Origin: Gaeumannomyces sp. JS-464
Taxonomy: Eukaryota > Ascomycota > Sordariomycetes > Magnaporthales > Magnaporthaceae
NCBI GenBank assembly: GCA_002197995.1
Contig: NGZR01000002.1
Location: 4,216,001 to 4,280,000 of the forward strand
Direction: 5' to 3'
Length of the DNA: 64,000 nt
The notes below the pieces were generated by a model. The model saw only the letters and a list, made by a program, of their open reading frames with translations. It searched no databases and was not told the origin of the DNA. Made by a program: the position numbers and the translations under genes. Below are positions 22,577-33,216 of the stretch, in pieces (the first letter of the stretch is position 1; the number at the start of each line of letters is the position of its first letter).

Positions 22577-24540
22577 CTTGATTAGGATATTAAGGTAGTG
22601 TGTTGATACGCGTATGTTCCCAGATCAACAAAGACTGAGAGGGTGGTTTAACGAATGTGTTGTGGCTCGAAGGAAGCTGTTGGCGTGTGTATGAACGAGT
22701 GAACACCGCAATGTCTAAGGCCTTATGTTCTCTTATGGAAGGGAGATGGGGAAGGAGGGACAACCACAGAACATGGGAAGGCGGCTCGCCTCGACTGAAA
22801 TATTAAACGCCTGGGGACAAAGCGGCCGCCCCCTGCCTGGCGCCGACATGGGCCGCACCAAGGATTCAGGGAAGCAACCTAGCGTGACGATGGGGCCGGG
22901 ACTTGAGTGGATCCGAAAGAGATGGGGAGGGGACCGAGAGAATGCTCTAGCAAGGTACTCGCATCCCTTTTCCACTTTGTTTTTGTTTATTGGTATGTCG
23001 CTTGCTCCTTTTTGTTTCTCCCTTCTCCCTTCACACATCGTCACTCGGGCAGCAAATGGTCCAATGGCTCGAGTTTTTCAATCTGGATATCTCTCTCCTT
23101 CTTTTGGTATACATCAGCCCTCATATCGGAGCAGAAGCCTCACTGCCCTGAGGGCCGCTTCGTTGGCGCTTCGTGGCAAACGCCGAGCATACAATACAAA
23201 AGCACCTGATTTCGTCTCCTCCCCAGAAACAAAACCCCGGCTTCTTTTAAAATTGCGACGGCTTTCCAAGCCCATCCATTACTTAGGGGGTATGATCGGC
23301 CAATAGGGTTCGCGCGGGGGAGAAAGGCTCCACAACAATCAACAGTAGCTCGTGTTTGCGCGTCTTGATGCGCCGCCTGTCCACCACCCGATGCACCCCT
23401 CCTTTCTTTTTCTTGGAACGGCTGCGATGACTGGACGGGACTTGGGTCCCCGATTGGCAGGCCAGGGCGGGTTTTGCTGGCGACCGACGTCAGAACCATA
23501 AAACGACGGACGACACTGCTGCCAGCATTGTGGCCATAGTGGCCAGTGGCAGGCCGGCGGCCCTAGTTTGAAGGCTATGATATGACTGGACGGCGGCTTC
23601 CTGCTGTGTGTGGATGACGCTCGGAACATGCATGACTAGGTGGCATCCCGAAATCGCGTATTCCCTTTGCCCCCTGCCCATTTGCCTTGGTGCCGTGAAA
23701 ATTCACAAAGTGGCGAGCATGGACGCGTCTTGCAAGCCGAGACTCGATACGATCTGCATTTCCAGCCTGCATTGCCCGTTTGTTTCTTGTCTGTTTGTCG
23801 TATTCTTCCTTCGTTCCTTGCGTGCAACACTTCTGGAGCTGTGCTTTGTGGAGCTTGGCTTCGTGTTTTTGCTGGCGAAGTCCGATCGTGGCGGCTGAAG
23901 GGCTGTGCCAACAACGCCCGTCGTGTGCGTTGCCTGTCTCGTGATGCCACACCAAACGGCCCGGCCTCCTACAGGTTCCCACCCTTGTCCAGCCTATCAC
24001 GGCGCTTCGGTCATCCAGCTCGGTGATCTTTGCTTGGCAGGTGGCCGCTAGGCTGATTTGGTGGACCGTCGTCAGGCTTGTGCACAGAAAGAAAGAAAGA
24101 AAAAAAAACCCTTCCGGCAGCTTGCGGTTTCAAGCCACACGGGGCTGGATGGGTAACAGAGATTTCTCGGCCAGTTTCAAGTCCGGCGCCAACACGGCTG
24201 GTTGGAAATTCGCCCTTTTTTTTTCTTTTATTTTTATTTTTTTATAGCGTATCCAGCTTGACAGCACCACGCAGGTACCCAGTCGGCTTGCAGGGCGGCT
24301 GGTAGTGCCCAATATCAACACCAGGTCGGAGGCACACTCCAGGCCTCATCGCTGACCGCTATAGCGCCACTGGGGTCGACAGTGGCCGCGGGAAGGCTCG
24401 TCAGGGTTAGAAAGGCACACCTGAGACTCGGCTCGGCGTGCGGGTTTCGGGCGGACGATATCCGGGATAGCGGCGAAGAATACCGCATTCGACAGTCCGC
24501 CGACATTGTACAATCTCTGTCAAAAGACCGCAGGGTGTAA
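22577..24540. other. Intergenic region
   Basis: About 2 kb with no supported gene. The left part would hold the promoter of the Cys-rich GPI gene. Pyrimidine-rich and T-rich stretches (for example near 24215-24244) are seen. Several open frames of 60 to 190 codons on both strands lack domains or signal peptides. Confidence 0.5.
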
Positions 24541-25388
24541 TCATACCAGCTCAGCATCGCCAGCTTCGACCAAGGACTTAGCATCGAACCATCTTAATAT
24601 CAGAATGTCGCCGTCTTTACCCTCCATGGCGCCGTCAGAGTCGGTGCCTTTGCCCTCGACAAAGCAGTCCCGTAGGAGGCGGATGAAGACAGCCGAGTCG
24701 AGGTCTGGAGTGTCGATCATACTGATGTTGCCGGCCGTGTCGTTTAGGTTCTGGAGCGCGGGCGGGAAGGAAGCCAGGAAGGAGGAGAGGTAGTGGTTGT
24801 GCAGCAGGGCCTGGTGATGGGTGGCATAGGTCAATTCGGACTCGGATAGACGGGCTCGCAGGGCCGGTGTCGATAGGTAGTGGAGTGTGTGCTTATCGAC
24901 CTGGTGGCAGATGGTAGAACACCTTGTTAGCGACACGGGCTCTGAAGGGCCGCGTTGGGCAATGTCGGTATAGCAGGGCTACCTTGGCCATTCTTGCGCG
25001 AAGATAGCTTCGAACGAGAAACTTGTACCTCTCCAATTCGGTCTGGATGACGATGAGGGCAAAGTTTGTTTTTGGGTCCATGTTGCCCGTCATCTCCTCG
25101 ACGGTCTCTATCTGCTCTTTGATGCGCTCGTTGATGCGCTCGAACAGGCCATCGGCGGGCCACCTGCGCGAATCCATGCATGACGATTTCGTGATGCTCT
25201 ACTCAGCCAACAAGCACACACGCGCGGGGGGAGATGCGGGGCAGGCGCAGGAAGCAGACGCACTCGAGGAGTTCTGGAGCAGACCTCTCGGCGACCCAGG
25301 CGCGCGTGAGGAGTTGGAGATCGCGTCTCTCCTGGGGCACCGCGTCGAAAGTCGGGTCGACCTCGCGGAGGATGTCGTCGATGTCCAT
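24541..25388 (-). CDS. SLD5: GINS complex subunit SLD5
   Basis: Subunit of the GINS tetramer that, with Cdc45 and Mcm2-7, forms the CMG replicative helicase in the nucleus. Exons are 25388-25264 (donor GTGCGT), 25163-24983 and 24900-24541, giving 221 residues, the normal SLD5 length. The N terminus [18 protein letters not shown] is characteristic. Further hallmarks are [34 protein letters not shown] and the C-terminal [10 protein letters not shown]. The exon 1/2 junction regenerates LEWP, a good check on the splice sites. No frame break is needed. CDC6, which acts in the same process, lies about 8 kb away, but I see no sign that the two are co-regulated. Confidence 0.93.
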
Positions 25389-27407
25389 GGCAGCTTGGCG
25401 GGAAGCAGGGAGAGCTCAGGCAAGTTTGTCTTGTGCATCTGCGCTTCTGCTGCATGCGAGGACGGGCGGGCCGGTCTAATGTCTTCACTATGCCTGCATA
25501 CACGTGGCGACGGGAGCCCGTCTCGACGATCGTGGCTGGCACTCGGCTGCTTCTGATCCTGTCGCGTGTTGACGTGCTGCTTGTGCCGCGGACCTACCGC
25601 ACAAGGACAAGGAGCACCAGCTACGGGCGAGGAGGGGTTCCTTTGCGGGTGCCCGCAGCTGGTGGGAGCTTCCAAGTTGGGGAATTGATCGTTGATGTGT
25701 GCTGACTAAGGCCGCAGCACAGGCTCTTGCCCGCTGTCTGCTTCTGGAACCAAAGCCGCCCGTGCATTCGGTGAGCGCGACATTAAACTTTGGAAACAGC
25801 CTGGTCATCACGCAAAATCAATCCCATTGAGGTGATCAAAATCGGCGATGGGGGTGCCCGAGTAATAGCGCTCTCTCTTACACGACACGCCCACCGGATC
25901 CGCCGAGGTACTCTGCTTGTCGTCGAAGAAGACGATGCCCGGGCGACCGAGCGAGGCACAAAGCAACTAGACCACAGCCGTCTGCCACTAGTGTGGAATC
26001 AAAGCTTAGCTCTGTCCTGCCAGTGCTGGAGAGGCCTGGCGATCTATGCCAGCGGGCCAGGCCAGCCTTGCCGCCCCGACAGCAAATGCGATCGTCTCGT
26101 CTGTGCGCCTTCACCGTTGAACGTCCGGGTGCGCATCTCGGCTGGTTGAGGTCCGTCCGAGGCGGTAGCCCAGCTGTCCACACGGCAGCTCTGCGGTTTA
26201 GCAAGTGCTGACAAGAGCGTTTTGGATGATGCGGATAAGACGGGAAGCTTTTGGGCAAGCGTAAGCAGTTTGGGCCAACATACAAGCACATACAAGCCAA
26301 AGCCCCAACTCCCCACCCAGCCCGAGTTACAGGCTTGGCCTCGACACCTCCGTCACTGGCAGTGGAGAGTCTTGACGACGTGCATCAGCGGTGTGCGTCA
26401 GGAGCCGCAGCATTGTGCCACCCGGCGCTGGCGCACTGGACCAGACTACGGTCCTCCGGGCTGATGATGCTGAGCCCAGCACCAAGTGGATGCAGCCATC
26501 ATCAGCTCATGCAGAGCCTGCGTCGCTCTGGCCAGTTCAGGGCCGCCTCCGGACCATCTTTGCCAAATCAGGTGCGCCCGCTGCCGCCTGGCGTCTGTTT
26601 CTCCAGAGTGATTTGGGACACAGCAAAGGAGAGCAAAGCCGCCATCTGGCCGCCGAAGACCTGCAGCTGGGGCCCTCGCAGCCTTAGCTTCGCTGCATTT
26701 CTGGTCCTTGCTTTGCGTGCGTACGCAATCCCTCGCTCCCATTCGACATCACACTCCCTCTGCCGATTCCTCTGCCTCCCGGCCTGTCTGGGCAACGCGA
26801 GATGGGGGGCAGGGGCGGGGGATACACAAGTGCAAAGGGCACTTTTGTTTCAGGCTCGCGGTCGACATTATCGCCTGGACCTGATGACCTTAGACAGCTC
26901 CTCCCTCGCGCATCCCTCGCCCGCCCGCCCTCTCGGAATCGCTTTCGTGGGGTAGTTTTTGGTGACTTATCGCCTCCGTCCAGACCTTTCCATGCCCGCC
27001 CCCCGGCTGCTGGGCGCTTTGATTCGACCAGCTGCCAGTCTCAGCCCTGCCACCACTCCGCTGCCGGTAGATCCATGTATTGTCAGCTACCCGGCCTGCT
27101 GGTAACCCCCATCCCTTGTCTGCCGTACCCTTCCTCTTCTCTGTGGACCCTGCTCCTGGGCCCGGCTTTCGGATCGCTCGAGGTTGATTATAAGCGTCCA
27201 ATAGCCCTGTCTGCGCCCCGGCCTTCCTTGCCCGCTGACCCGACTTGTCCATCGATCTGCCTTATGCGGTTACCAGCGTGTGGACTGCCTTCTGTTTGCT
27301 TTCTGCTCTTCGAGCTTCCTGCCCGCTTGCTACCTATCTACCCTGTGTCTCCCTGTCACCGCCTCGTGCGAGCGCCCTCCGTTTTGTCCCCCATCAGCAA
27401 TGTCCCT
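25389..27407. other. Intergenic region between divergent SLD5 and the Cys-rich surface protein
   Basis: About 2 kb. Open frames here are G/C-rich and without domains. The right end (26.9-27.4 kb) is strongly pyrimidine-rich and probably the 5' leader of the gene at 27408. No RNA gene, repeat array or mobile element seen. Confidence 0.5.
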
Positions 27408-29264
27408 ATGATGGTGCATACCCAAGGCCATCGGGCAGCGGCCCTCCTTGGCCTGCTCTGGCCTCATTGCGTCCTTGGCCACCCGCCGGCCGTCAACTCC
27501 ACGGCCGAATCCGATGCCGAGTTCTGGCCTGGGTTGGGCGTGCTGCAGCAGTCCATCCCGGGCGTCGCCGCCCTATCCAAGTTCACGCCAGAGGCCGCCA
27601 ACGTGCTGTCGCGGCGAGACTGCCTCCCGAACGGAACCAACTACTGCTTCGGCAACAGTGTCAACTACTGCCTGGGGTGTGGTGTCTGCTGCCAAGCCTC
27701 GGGTCGTTTCTGCTGCGCCGCGGGAAGCATTTGCTGTGGGAGCTCGTGCTGCGCTGCCGGGCAGACGTGTAGTAACGGGCTCTGCTTTGCCGATATGTGT
27801 GTCTCGAGACCCGGGGGGAGTTCGGACAAGAGATGAGCGCTGGCGAACTGGTGCTGACTGGTGAGAATAACGACAGGGTGACTGCGACTGTCAAGCGTCA
27901 AAGCACAACTACGCGCCTGGCCACAAGAGTCGACACTGTATTTCTGGCTGTGATCGAAACCTCGATAGTAAACTCGGTAGTTGACGTGACCATCTCGAGT
28001 CTGGCAGCAACTCAGACCGAGGTCACAGTGGTCACGGCAACGATAATAGCCAGAAGATCAGTCCCTTCCGTAATGGACCCCGAGCCCGTCAGCTCCAAGG
28101 GGCTATGGGCCTTCGCGCACAGGAGATTGCATCTCCCAAGGCTAGCCGGCCCAAGCCCAGCCTTGGCCCGTCGTCAAGAGCCGAGCAGGGCACCAGCCGG
28201 AGCCAACACACCTGCGACGACAATCACAGATGTGGAAGTTCAGACGGTTGTTAGTGTTGTCGCTGTTGCTACTACCACTGCCTCAACCACCACGGTACTT
28301 TCTACCGTGCTTAGGACGCGTACCAGGTGCGTGTATATCTGTATCTCCTGCCGATCCTCTGAAGCAGTATACCCTGCCACGAGAGTCGAATTTGTGCTGA
28401 CGAGGCCAACAGAGTTCTGGATGCTCAGACGACCGTCAGCGTCACATCTACGACGACTCTCATTTCTTTGCGCCCAGTTACGTCTGTGTCAACCCAGCGA
28501 GCTCCCGATCCAGTACTTCCCCGCTCCCTCCGACGACGACGTCCGGCAACCAACCAGGCCAGACCAGCGGATCCGCCGCGCCTGTTGCTCCGGTGATATC
28601 ACAGCACGGCTCGGTCCCACTCTCGACCCCGGCTATTACTGGTATCGCTGTGGGCTCGGCGGTGTTCGCTGGTCTAGTCGCTCTGGTCATCTACATGGTA
28701 TTGGCGTTCCGGGCCCGGCAGCGACGCAGAGCAGCAGAATATGAAGATGCATACTACGGCCTCACCCCCGGCGGAGTTACGTACGGCGGCTACAGCGGTG
28801 CCGCCACCACTGCCACGACGATGCGCCAACCCCGGATCCCTACTCTAGCTCCTATCTCGTCGCGCTTTGCTCCTGGCTTCGGAGCTGGTCACCATCGAAC
28901 CAGCTCCGGCTTCACGGGCACTACGGCCGTGACCTCGAGTGCCCATGGAAGCAGCCCCGCCGGCGGCGTCGTGCCCGGTGTCAAGAAGGACGGCAAGACC
29001 TCGCCATCGTCGGCTACTGCTACACACAGCATTGTCGAGCTCGGGGATACCGGCCGTATCGAGATGGATGGCGAAGGCGTCTCAAGGCTGTCCGAGGTAG
29101 GAAGCGACAACGCCGTGACGCCGTCTCCCCTCTCGGCCTCTCCCGAGAACAGGATTGATGCAGCCGCTTCCCCCAACTCGATGAACGGCGCGCATGTAGC
29201 GCCGTCGCGTTTCTCCTCGGGAGCACCTCGGGCTCACCAGAGGTTTTTCTATCGAGATTATTAA
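27408..29264 (+). CDS. Cys-rich single-pass membrane protein, possible cell-surface sensor; one apparent frameshift
   Basis: I do not recognise a named family. Exons 27408-27796, 27877-28326 and 28413-29264 give about 563 residues. The N terminus is hydrophobic (AAALLGLLWPHCVLG), a likely signal peptide. Near residues 65-120 lies a compact module with 14 Cys, including four CC pairs, ending CCGSSCCAAGQTCSNGLC. A Thr/Val/Ser-rich extracellular region follows. A transmembrane helix (GIAVGSAVFAGLVALVIYMV) is followed by the basic stop-transfer RARQRRR. The cytoplasmic tail is about 190 residues, Ser/Gly/Thr-rich, and ends HQRFFYRDY. The layout resembles fungal wall-stress sensors but the Cys module is not a WSC domain that I can recognise. 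A -1 break near 28495 must be allowed for to join the Thr-rich stalk to the membrane helix. Confidence 0.6.
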
Positions 29265-29741
29265 GGACAGCTGTCCTGCATTCGTTCTTCAACCCAGTTT
29301 CACCACCAATATACCCTCGCTTTGCGCTTTTCATTTCCCTTTGGATCCTTCCAATTTCATGTGTATACATTTTTGCACGGCTTCCTCGCATCACGTCTCC
29401 TATACGAGTTGATGACATTTTTTTCACGCGACAAGATGGTCTTGGATAGAGGAACAGGCGTCAGGTACTCCGGGCTGCCAGGGAGGCTAAAGAATCAGCA
29501 GGTAGACATTCGCTATGGCATGGGAATCCAACATTCGCTACAGATGAAAGCTTTTTTTTTTTTTTCTCTCAAGATATCTCAACACACAAGCCCATGCATA
29601 AATAACGCGTGTCCCGTTAGGGCACGCAAGGGCGAGGCCAACTATGCCCTGGGCTAACTCTATCGTCTGCGCTAGCTAACTAGGTCAACGTATTTATAGA
29701 TTTTCCCCAGTCGTCCTTGCCCGTTGGCACCTAACTCAGCC
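29265..29741. other. Convergent intergenic region (3' ends)
   Basis: Lies between the 3' ends of the Cys-rich surface protein (+) and the molybdenum cofactor sulfurase (-). It is A/T-rich, with a run of about 16 T near 29550. Nothing coding is seen. Confidence 0.5.
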
Positions 29742-32350
29742 TCAGGTGCTGTCTATATAGACACAATCACCTACCATGATGGTCGGGCACTGTGCCTCCC
29801 TTGTCATGGCTAGGTTGTTGCCAGGCGTGGTCTTCAACGCCATGTGTACGCCAAAGAAAACCTTGCCCTCGGACCTTCTAGTCTTAGACAGGGTCGCAAA
29901 CGGCTCGTCTCCCTTTCGGGCTGTGTCCTGATCGATACATACCATCTGACAACGCCTACACGCACCAAGCATGGTGAATGACTGAGATCCGATCCTCAGA
30001 GTCTTCCAGCTATCCTCCTGGTATGCCCGCTGGTGGTTACCAGCATCAACGCCGTCTAGCACGACGTTGGCCCTGAATGCCGACGCAGTGACCGCGGCGC
30101 CGCCTCTGGCCTCGAGCTCGCGGTTCAGCGCACGAACGCTGGCGAGGTTGATGGCCAGGATTGGGCTCTCGTTTGATAGAAGAATAGGCCGCTGCTTGGT
30201 ATCTGGATCCGAGTCTGGCGGTGAGGGTGGAGCAGGGTGCTCCTGCAGACCGGGGGCGGTGACCGTGCCGCTTGGGGCCATCTCCAACTCCGCATGCGAC
30301 GCCACCTGGTGCTTCTGGATGCGCGCTTTTGCGTAGCGCTTCCCGCTGCCGTGGCCGCCCGGAGGAAATCGCGCGAGCACGCATGGAACACCCAGAGCGG
30401 TCGAGAAGAAGGTGTTGACCGCGCCAGACGTGTAGCATTGCGCCATCACCTTGTCGCCGCCCACCCGCGACGGCGTGGAGAGGGCGGAGATGTCTCGGAA
30501 CATAGAGGGGTCATGAGATAGGGGGACCGAGACTTCGCCTGGCACGCCCTGGGGCAGCTCCCCGCAGTAGCGAATGTGCAGCACGCCACGGTCAAAGTCG
30601 ACGGCTGGTCTAATGAGAGCCATTTTGGGGTATCGCTTCTGGCTAAGAGCATAGCTAGAGCCTTGATGCAGCAGGCACCACTCCCGATCCCAGGCAAGGC
30701 CCTCTGCCCTAATTTCCCACGCCACACCATTCGGTATCGGATATGCGCCGCAGCTCTTGATAGGGAAGATTGCCAAGCTGTGAACGGAGAGCTGGGGCCC
30801 GCTCTCTGCGGAAGCCACAGAACGGGGGCGGGCGACTTCAAGTAGCGGGGCGGTAGGGCTTTATCCTGAAAGAATTCGGCGACGAATGCGACAAATGTGT
30901 CTATGTCGGATACGGTACTTATGGCGCCGAGGCTGGCCCGTATGACGCCGGTCGGCTTGCCGGCCATGATGTCATTATCCATTCCACACCGGAATCCGGA
31001 CGAGAGATTTCTCTTCATCTCCCACGGCTCGAGCTCCAGTGCTGCTGCAACGCCTCCCGGGTTGCAGACACCGCCGGTGCGGACGTGGATGTTACGCAGG
31101 ACCGCGAGCTTCTCGAATTCGACGAGGCTGAGCCATGCTCCAGAGGCATTGCGAATGTTGAATGCGACGATGGGCCCCGCTACTCGCCGCGCTGCCGCCA
31201 GGCTGCACCTCGGGGCGCGACGAGTACAGGGTGCAGACCGGGGCACCTGTCGTCTCGTGTCTCAGGGATTCGAGTCCGGTGTGCAGCCTCTGGGCGAGGA
31301 AGGTGGTGTGCGATGCCACGACGGCCATGGACCCGTACAGGCGACGGTGAACGGTCATGGCGGCGTCCAGGGCGACGATGCTGTGGATCGGCAGGGTGCC
31401 ATCCTCGAGTCGCTCGTGGAGGAAATGCGTCTTCGGGGCATGCCACTGCTCCTTGATGCTTACCACCATGTCGACGGTGCCACCTCCAAAATATCGTCGT
31501 GAGTCGAAGACGGCCTGGGCCTGCTTTCGAACAAGCAGTGCGCCAAGGTCTGGGAACCCAAAGATCTTGTAAAAACTCAGCACCACGAAGTCAGGGGCGC
31601 TTTCAGAATTCCCGAGATCAAGAGGGGAACTCGAGACGAGCGAGGCAGCGTCGAGGAGAGTAAACGCCCTCGAACCGTCACTGGATAGCGCTTTTCTCAC
31701 CCCGCCTGCCCAGCATAGTGGCGAACGACTGCCATCGAGATTTGACTGTGCCGAATACGCGAAAAGCGTCGAGAATGCCTGCCCGTCCTGACAGGCCGGA
31801 GCTGTGCCCGGGTTCGAGAGTAGGACCTCAACTGCAGCGTCGTCAAGACAGCAGCTGCTCTGGGCCTCCCCCTGACACCGATGAGGCTCGTGTGGGACGC
31901 CTGATGGTAGAGATAGCGAAACCCGCCGGGTAGAGCCCTGAGGGTTTCCGCGACGAGCTTTGTTGCGGCCGTGGCGTTGGCTGTGAAGACCAGGTCGAAC
32001 TGCGCCGGGTCGGCGCCTAGAAACTGCAGGGCGCGGAGGCGGATATCTTCGATGCGCGAGGTCGACAGCTGGGAGGAGCTCGAAGCGGAGTGCGGGTTGC
32101 CGTAGAGATTACTAGCCAAGTCCCTGGAGAAGTCGTCGAGCAGGGACACGGGATACAGCGTCGTGCCAGCATGGTCCAGATAGATCGAGTCTAGGTTAGG
32201 GAATGGGGTTCCAGCAATAAGTCAACAACCACCCGTCGAATCAAAGCCGCAGGCCTCACTCGACGTACCCCTCAGCATCGGGAATTCTGACTTGATAAGT
32301 CCCTCCACGGCAGCATTGTAGTGCGCGCCTGGCGCCTCCGCTGTCGCCAT
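29742..32350 (-). CDS. hxB: Molybdenum cofactor sulfurase (HxB/MOCOS), three frameshifts as sequenced
   Basis: PLP-dependent cysteine desulfurase fused to a MOSC domain; it adds the terminal sulfur to the molybdenum cofactor of xanthine dehydrogenase and aldehyde oxidase, so purine use depends on it. Exon 1 is 32350-32269 and exon 2 is 32190-29742. N-terminal signatures are IYLDHAGTTLYP, FTANATAATKLVAE, the PLP lysine in SFYKIFGFPDLGALLVRK, and RTGGVCNPGG with the sulfur-carrying Cys. The C-terminal MOSC part has VHSLAIFPIKSCG, GLAWDREW and LGACRRCQMVCID. Frame breaks lie at runs of C or G: -1 at 31868-31872, +1 at 31175-31178 and -1 at 30824-30828. With these allowed for, about 843 residues result, normal for the family. 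It is divergent from CDC6. Confidence 0.92.
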
Positions 32351-32857
32351 TATCGCGGAGCGCTTCGTTGTGGGCTTGGTCGGGCAGTGCCGAGGTGGCA
32401 GGTATCATGGGGACCTCCAAGCTGTCAAACAGGACGGGACAGCGGACGAGAGCGCCGATATAGAGAACAACGGACGGAATGGCCAGCTGGCGGCGTCATT
32501 GTCGACGAGAGTGGGACGTGCTGGCCGTGTTGACGTGTCTGAAGCAGCTTGACGGTGGTCGCGCGACAAAGCGATGTTTGTTTGCACACTCACTTTCTCA
32601 ATCCCCCGTAACGTCTGGGACCGCCGCCGCCTGTGCTCACAGATATCGCCCCGCAACATATCGGATCCGAGTTGCGGAAGCGGGTGGAGCAATAGTGAGT
32701 GGATGACCTCATCTAAGGACCCCGGCCGCCTGCTCAGCTGGGATCATGTGATATGCAGAGTCACGTGAAGCAGACCCCGGAATGCCGCCGGACGGACAGG
32801 GGTTTAATTGGGCGCGTTGCCGTGGCGTCGATGAAGCGTGGGCCGTGCGTAATTGAA

Positions 32858-32890
32858 ACGCGCTTTTCGCGTTCCTCACGTCGCGAAAAG
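32858..32890. promoter_or_regulatory. MCB core plus inverted pair of SCB-type sites upstream of CDC6
   Basis: The core ACGCG (32858-32862) is followed at once by CTTTTCGCG (32863-32871) and, ten bases on, CGCGAAAAG (32882-32890). The two nine-base arms are perfect reverse complements. In yeasts CRCGAAA (SCB) and ACGCG (MCB) bind the SBF and MBF factors that drive G1/S genes, and CDC6/cdc18 is such a gene. The site is about 330 bases upstream of the CDC6 start. Function in this organism is inferred. Confidence 0.5.
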
Positions 32891-33049
32891 GGGCTCTCCC
32901 CGCGCGACCAGCTCGTGCAAGGCGGAGCGCGTGCTGTGGACCTGCCAACCAGCAAGCGGGCCTGCACTAGGTGACGCTCCATGGAGACGATTTTGACAAG
33001 CGCCTCCGTCGATTCCGTGCACAATGATTCTATGATATTGATCATCGAC

Positions 33050-33084
33050 CCTTCTCGCCTTCTCGCCTTCTTGCCTTCTCGCCT
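33050..33084 (+). repeat. Short tandem repeat CCTTCTCG upstream of CDC6
   Basis: Four imperfect copies of an eight-base pyrimidine-rich unit (one copy reads CCTTCTTG) lie about 135 bases before the CDC6 start codon. Pyrimidine-rich leaders are common before fungal transcription starts, so it may simply mark the core promoter. Confidence 0.7.
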
Positions 33085-33216
33085 ATTGCGTTTTTGCATT
33101 TTGCCTTCTGCATTTGGATTTGGAATTGTTCTGCGCACCTACCAATCCGTCTCGTGATACCTTCCATCTCGTTGTCCTCCCCCTTCCTGCCACTGGGACT
33201 TGTTCACCTAATCGTA

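Larger units (their letters stand above)
32351..33216. promoter_or_regulatory. Divergent promoter region, hxB (-) and CDC6 (+)
   Basis: An 866-base interval between two divergent start codons. It contains the inverted SCB-type pair at 32863-32890 and the CCTTCTCG repeat near 33050-33084, listed separately. No open frame here has a recognisable product. Confidence 0.6.
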
